Origin: JAXGVG01 sp040773965
Lineage (GTDB): Bacteria; Pseudomonadota; Alphaproteobacteria; UBA9219
Assembly: GCA_040773965.1 (NCBI GenBank)
Contig: JAXGVG010000031.1
Coordinates: forward strand, 1 to 15,467
Direction: 5' to 3'
Length of the DNA stretch: 15,467 nt
The notes below the pieces were generated by a model that saw only the letters and a program-made list of their open reading frames with translations, ran no database searches and was not told the DNA's origin. Numbering within the stretch: the first letter of the stretch is position 1; each line of letters starts with the position of its first letter. Below, piece by piece: positions 14,332 through 15,467 of this stretch. The position numbers and the translations under genes were made by a program.

Positions 14332-15467
14332 TCAGATTTGTCCCAACGTTTTGATCCTGGCCTTAGCGTATATCTCGTTTTGCGAGACGACAACAGTCGA
14401 TGGCCGGAAACGTTCCATGATCGAGCGAACGAAAGGCCGAATGCCGGCGCTTGTCAGAAGCACTGGAGACTCACCCAAAGCGGCATATTTATCATAGGCT
14501 TGACGTACAGCGTTGATAAACTGCTGTAACTTGCTGGGCGGCATGGCAAGCCGCTTGTCGTCGCCTTCGCCGATGAGCGATTCCGCGAACGCCTGTTCCC
14601 ACTCGGCCGACAGGGTAATGAGCGGGATGTAGCCTATTTCGTTCGTGTGGGCGTTCGAGATTTGACGCGAGAGGCGCGAACGCACATGCTCGGAAATGGC
14701 GGCAAGATTGCGCGTGATCGTGGAGGCTTCCGCGACGCCTTCCAGAATGGTCGGCAAGTCGCGCACCGAAACGCGTTCGGCAAGAAGGTTCTGCAGGACG
14801 CGCTGAAGGCCGCTGAGCGTGATCTGACCCGGCACGACGTCGGCCACCAGCTTTTGCTGTTCCTTGTGGAGTTCGTCGAGAAGCTTTTGCGTCTCCGCGT
14901 AGGAGAGAAGCTCGGCCATGTTGTCTTTGATGATTTCCGTCAGGTGCGTGGTGATGACGGTAGGCGGATCGACGACCGTATAGCCCTTGAACAAGGCTTC
15001 TTCGCGGTAGGTCGTGTCGATCCACATGGCGGGCAGGCCGAACGTCGGTTCGACCGTCGCTTCGCCGGGCAGAGCGATCGGCTCGCCTTTCGGGTCCATG
15101 ACCAGCAGCATGCCCGGCCGCAATTCGCCGCGCCCGGATTCGATTTCCTTGATCCGGATAACGTACGTGTTCGGCGGAAGCTGGAGGTTGTCCTGAATAC
15201 GGACCGGCGGCATGATGAAACCCATGTCGCCCGCCAGTTGGCGGCGAAGGCCCTTGATTTGATCCGTAAGGCGCTGGCCCGCTTCGCTGTTGATGAGGCC
15301 GAGGAGGGCATAGCCCATCTCAAGCCGGATGAGGTCGATCGACAGCGCCCGGCTCATGGGTTCCTCGGCAACCGGAGCCTGTTTGGCGAGGGCCGTTTTC
15401 TCTTCCTCCTTTTCCGTTTTGGCCTGTTCGCGGTGGGAACGCGAAATGCTGTAGGCTCCATAACCCG
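14332..15467 (-). CDS. flhA: Flagellar export gate protein FlhA, C-terminal part
   Basis: The frame is open from the right edge to a TGA at 14334-14332, giving 377 whole codons of the C-terminal half. The 5' half, with the membrane helices of a roughly 700-residue protein, is outside the window. The first visible residues (about 1-36) are a charged, Lys/Glu/Ala-rich linker after the last membrane helix. Then comes the cytosolic FlhA-C domain, with the family block VVDPPTVITTHLTEIIKDN and the region around LADVVPGQITLSGLQRVLQNL-type sequence that docks chaperone-substrate complexes and forms the nonameric ring. FlhA forms the export gate with FlhB and receives FliI-FliJ. It is directly followed by flhF after 1 bp. 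The Met at 15357 is internal, not a start, since the family sequence continues upstream. Confidence 0.93.
   Translation of the reverse strand, partial: GYGAYSISRSHREQAKTEKEEEKTALAKQAPVAEEPMSRALSIDLIRLEMGYALLGLINSEAGQRLTDQIKGLRRQLAGDMGFIMPPVRIQDNLQLPPNTYVIRIKEIESGRGELRPGMLLVMDPKGEPIALPGEATVEPTFGLPAMWIDTTYREEALFKGYTVVDPPTVITTHLTEIIKDNMAELLSYAETQKLLDELHKEQQKLVADVVPGQITLSGLQRVLQNLLAERVSVRDLPTILEGVAEASTITRNLAAISEHVRSRLSRQISNAHTNEIGYIPLITLSAEWEQAFAESLIGEGDDKRLAMPPSKLQQFINAVRQAYDKYAALGESPVLLTSAGIRPFVRSIMERFRPSTVVVSQNEIYAKARIKTLGQI

Noticed and set aside
12939..14354. 471-codon open frame on the plus strand
   Set aside because: It lies wholly antisense to flhG and flhF, which have clear family motifs; its composition (Arg/Gly/His-rich) is that of a shadow frame in GC-rich DNA.
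14331..14393. TTG start for flhF 21 codons upstream
   Set aside because: It would overlap flhA by 62 bases; the ATG at 14330 begins with the typical FlhF N-terminus and follows the flhA stop by 1 bp.
1..15467. CRISPR arrays, insertion sequences, tRNA or rRNA genes, sigma54 promoters
   Set aside because: I looked for repeated spacers, transposase motifs, terminal repeats, tRNA-like arms and GG-N10-GC promoters in the gaps and found nothing convincing.

Overview
This window comes from an alphaproteobacterium with a polar-type flagellum. The lineage evidence is a textbook CtrA (Asp51, winged-helix DNA-binding domain very close to the Caulobacter type), a ChpT histidine phosphotransferase, CtrA-type binding sites (TTAA-N7-TTAAC) and GANTC sites between genes. 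FlhF and FlhG point to polar flagellar placement. By eye the base composition is moderately GC-rich. The gene orders chpT-cheAWYBR and ctrA-fliI-fliJ recall Rhodospirillales-like groups such as Magnetospirillum or Micavibrio relatives; that placement is an inference from memory, not from a search.

Layout, left to right. (a) 1-1542, minus strand: the 5' part of a two-membrane-segment sensor protein that runs off the left edge, preceded by nadK (NAD kinase). (b) 1699-8064, plus strand: chpT, then a compact chemotaxis operon cheA-cheW-cheY-cheB-cheR. The cheA/cheW and cheB/cheR pairs overlap by ATGA. CheA is a hybrid with HPt, dimerisation, ATPase, two CheW-like domains and a C-terminal receiver, and has no recognisable P2 domain. 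(c) 8088-8816, minus strand: ctrA, divergent from (d) 9047-10834, plus strand: fliI-fliJ (export ATPase and its stalk partner). The 230-bp gap between them holds several CtrA-like sites and a near-consensus sigma70 promoter for fliI. (e) 10839-15467, minus strand: a flagellar operon read right to left, flhA (3' part only), flhF, flhG and a large Pro/Ser/Ala-rich FliK-like protein, ending head-on against fliJ.

How it fits together. ChpT normally relays phosphate from CckA to CtrA, and CtrA then drives flagellar and chemotaxis genes once per cell cycle or in response to growth state. Here the relay protein, the regulator, the chemotaxis signalling core and part of the export and placement machinery lie in one 15-kb block. 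CtrA-type motifs sit in front of chpT/nadK, cheA, ctrA/fliI and, as a half-site, the truncated sensor gene. The likely picture is one locus that both encodes and answers to the CtrA pathway. Every gene except the left-edge sensor and the FliK-like protein belongs to a recognised family. I see no clearly new system; the interest lies in the regulatory wiring, the CheA architecture, the divergent FlhF and the FliK-like protein. I found no RNA genes, CRISPR array, insertion sequence or prophage-like element. No gene-free stretch exceeds 300 bases.
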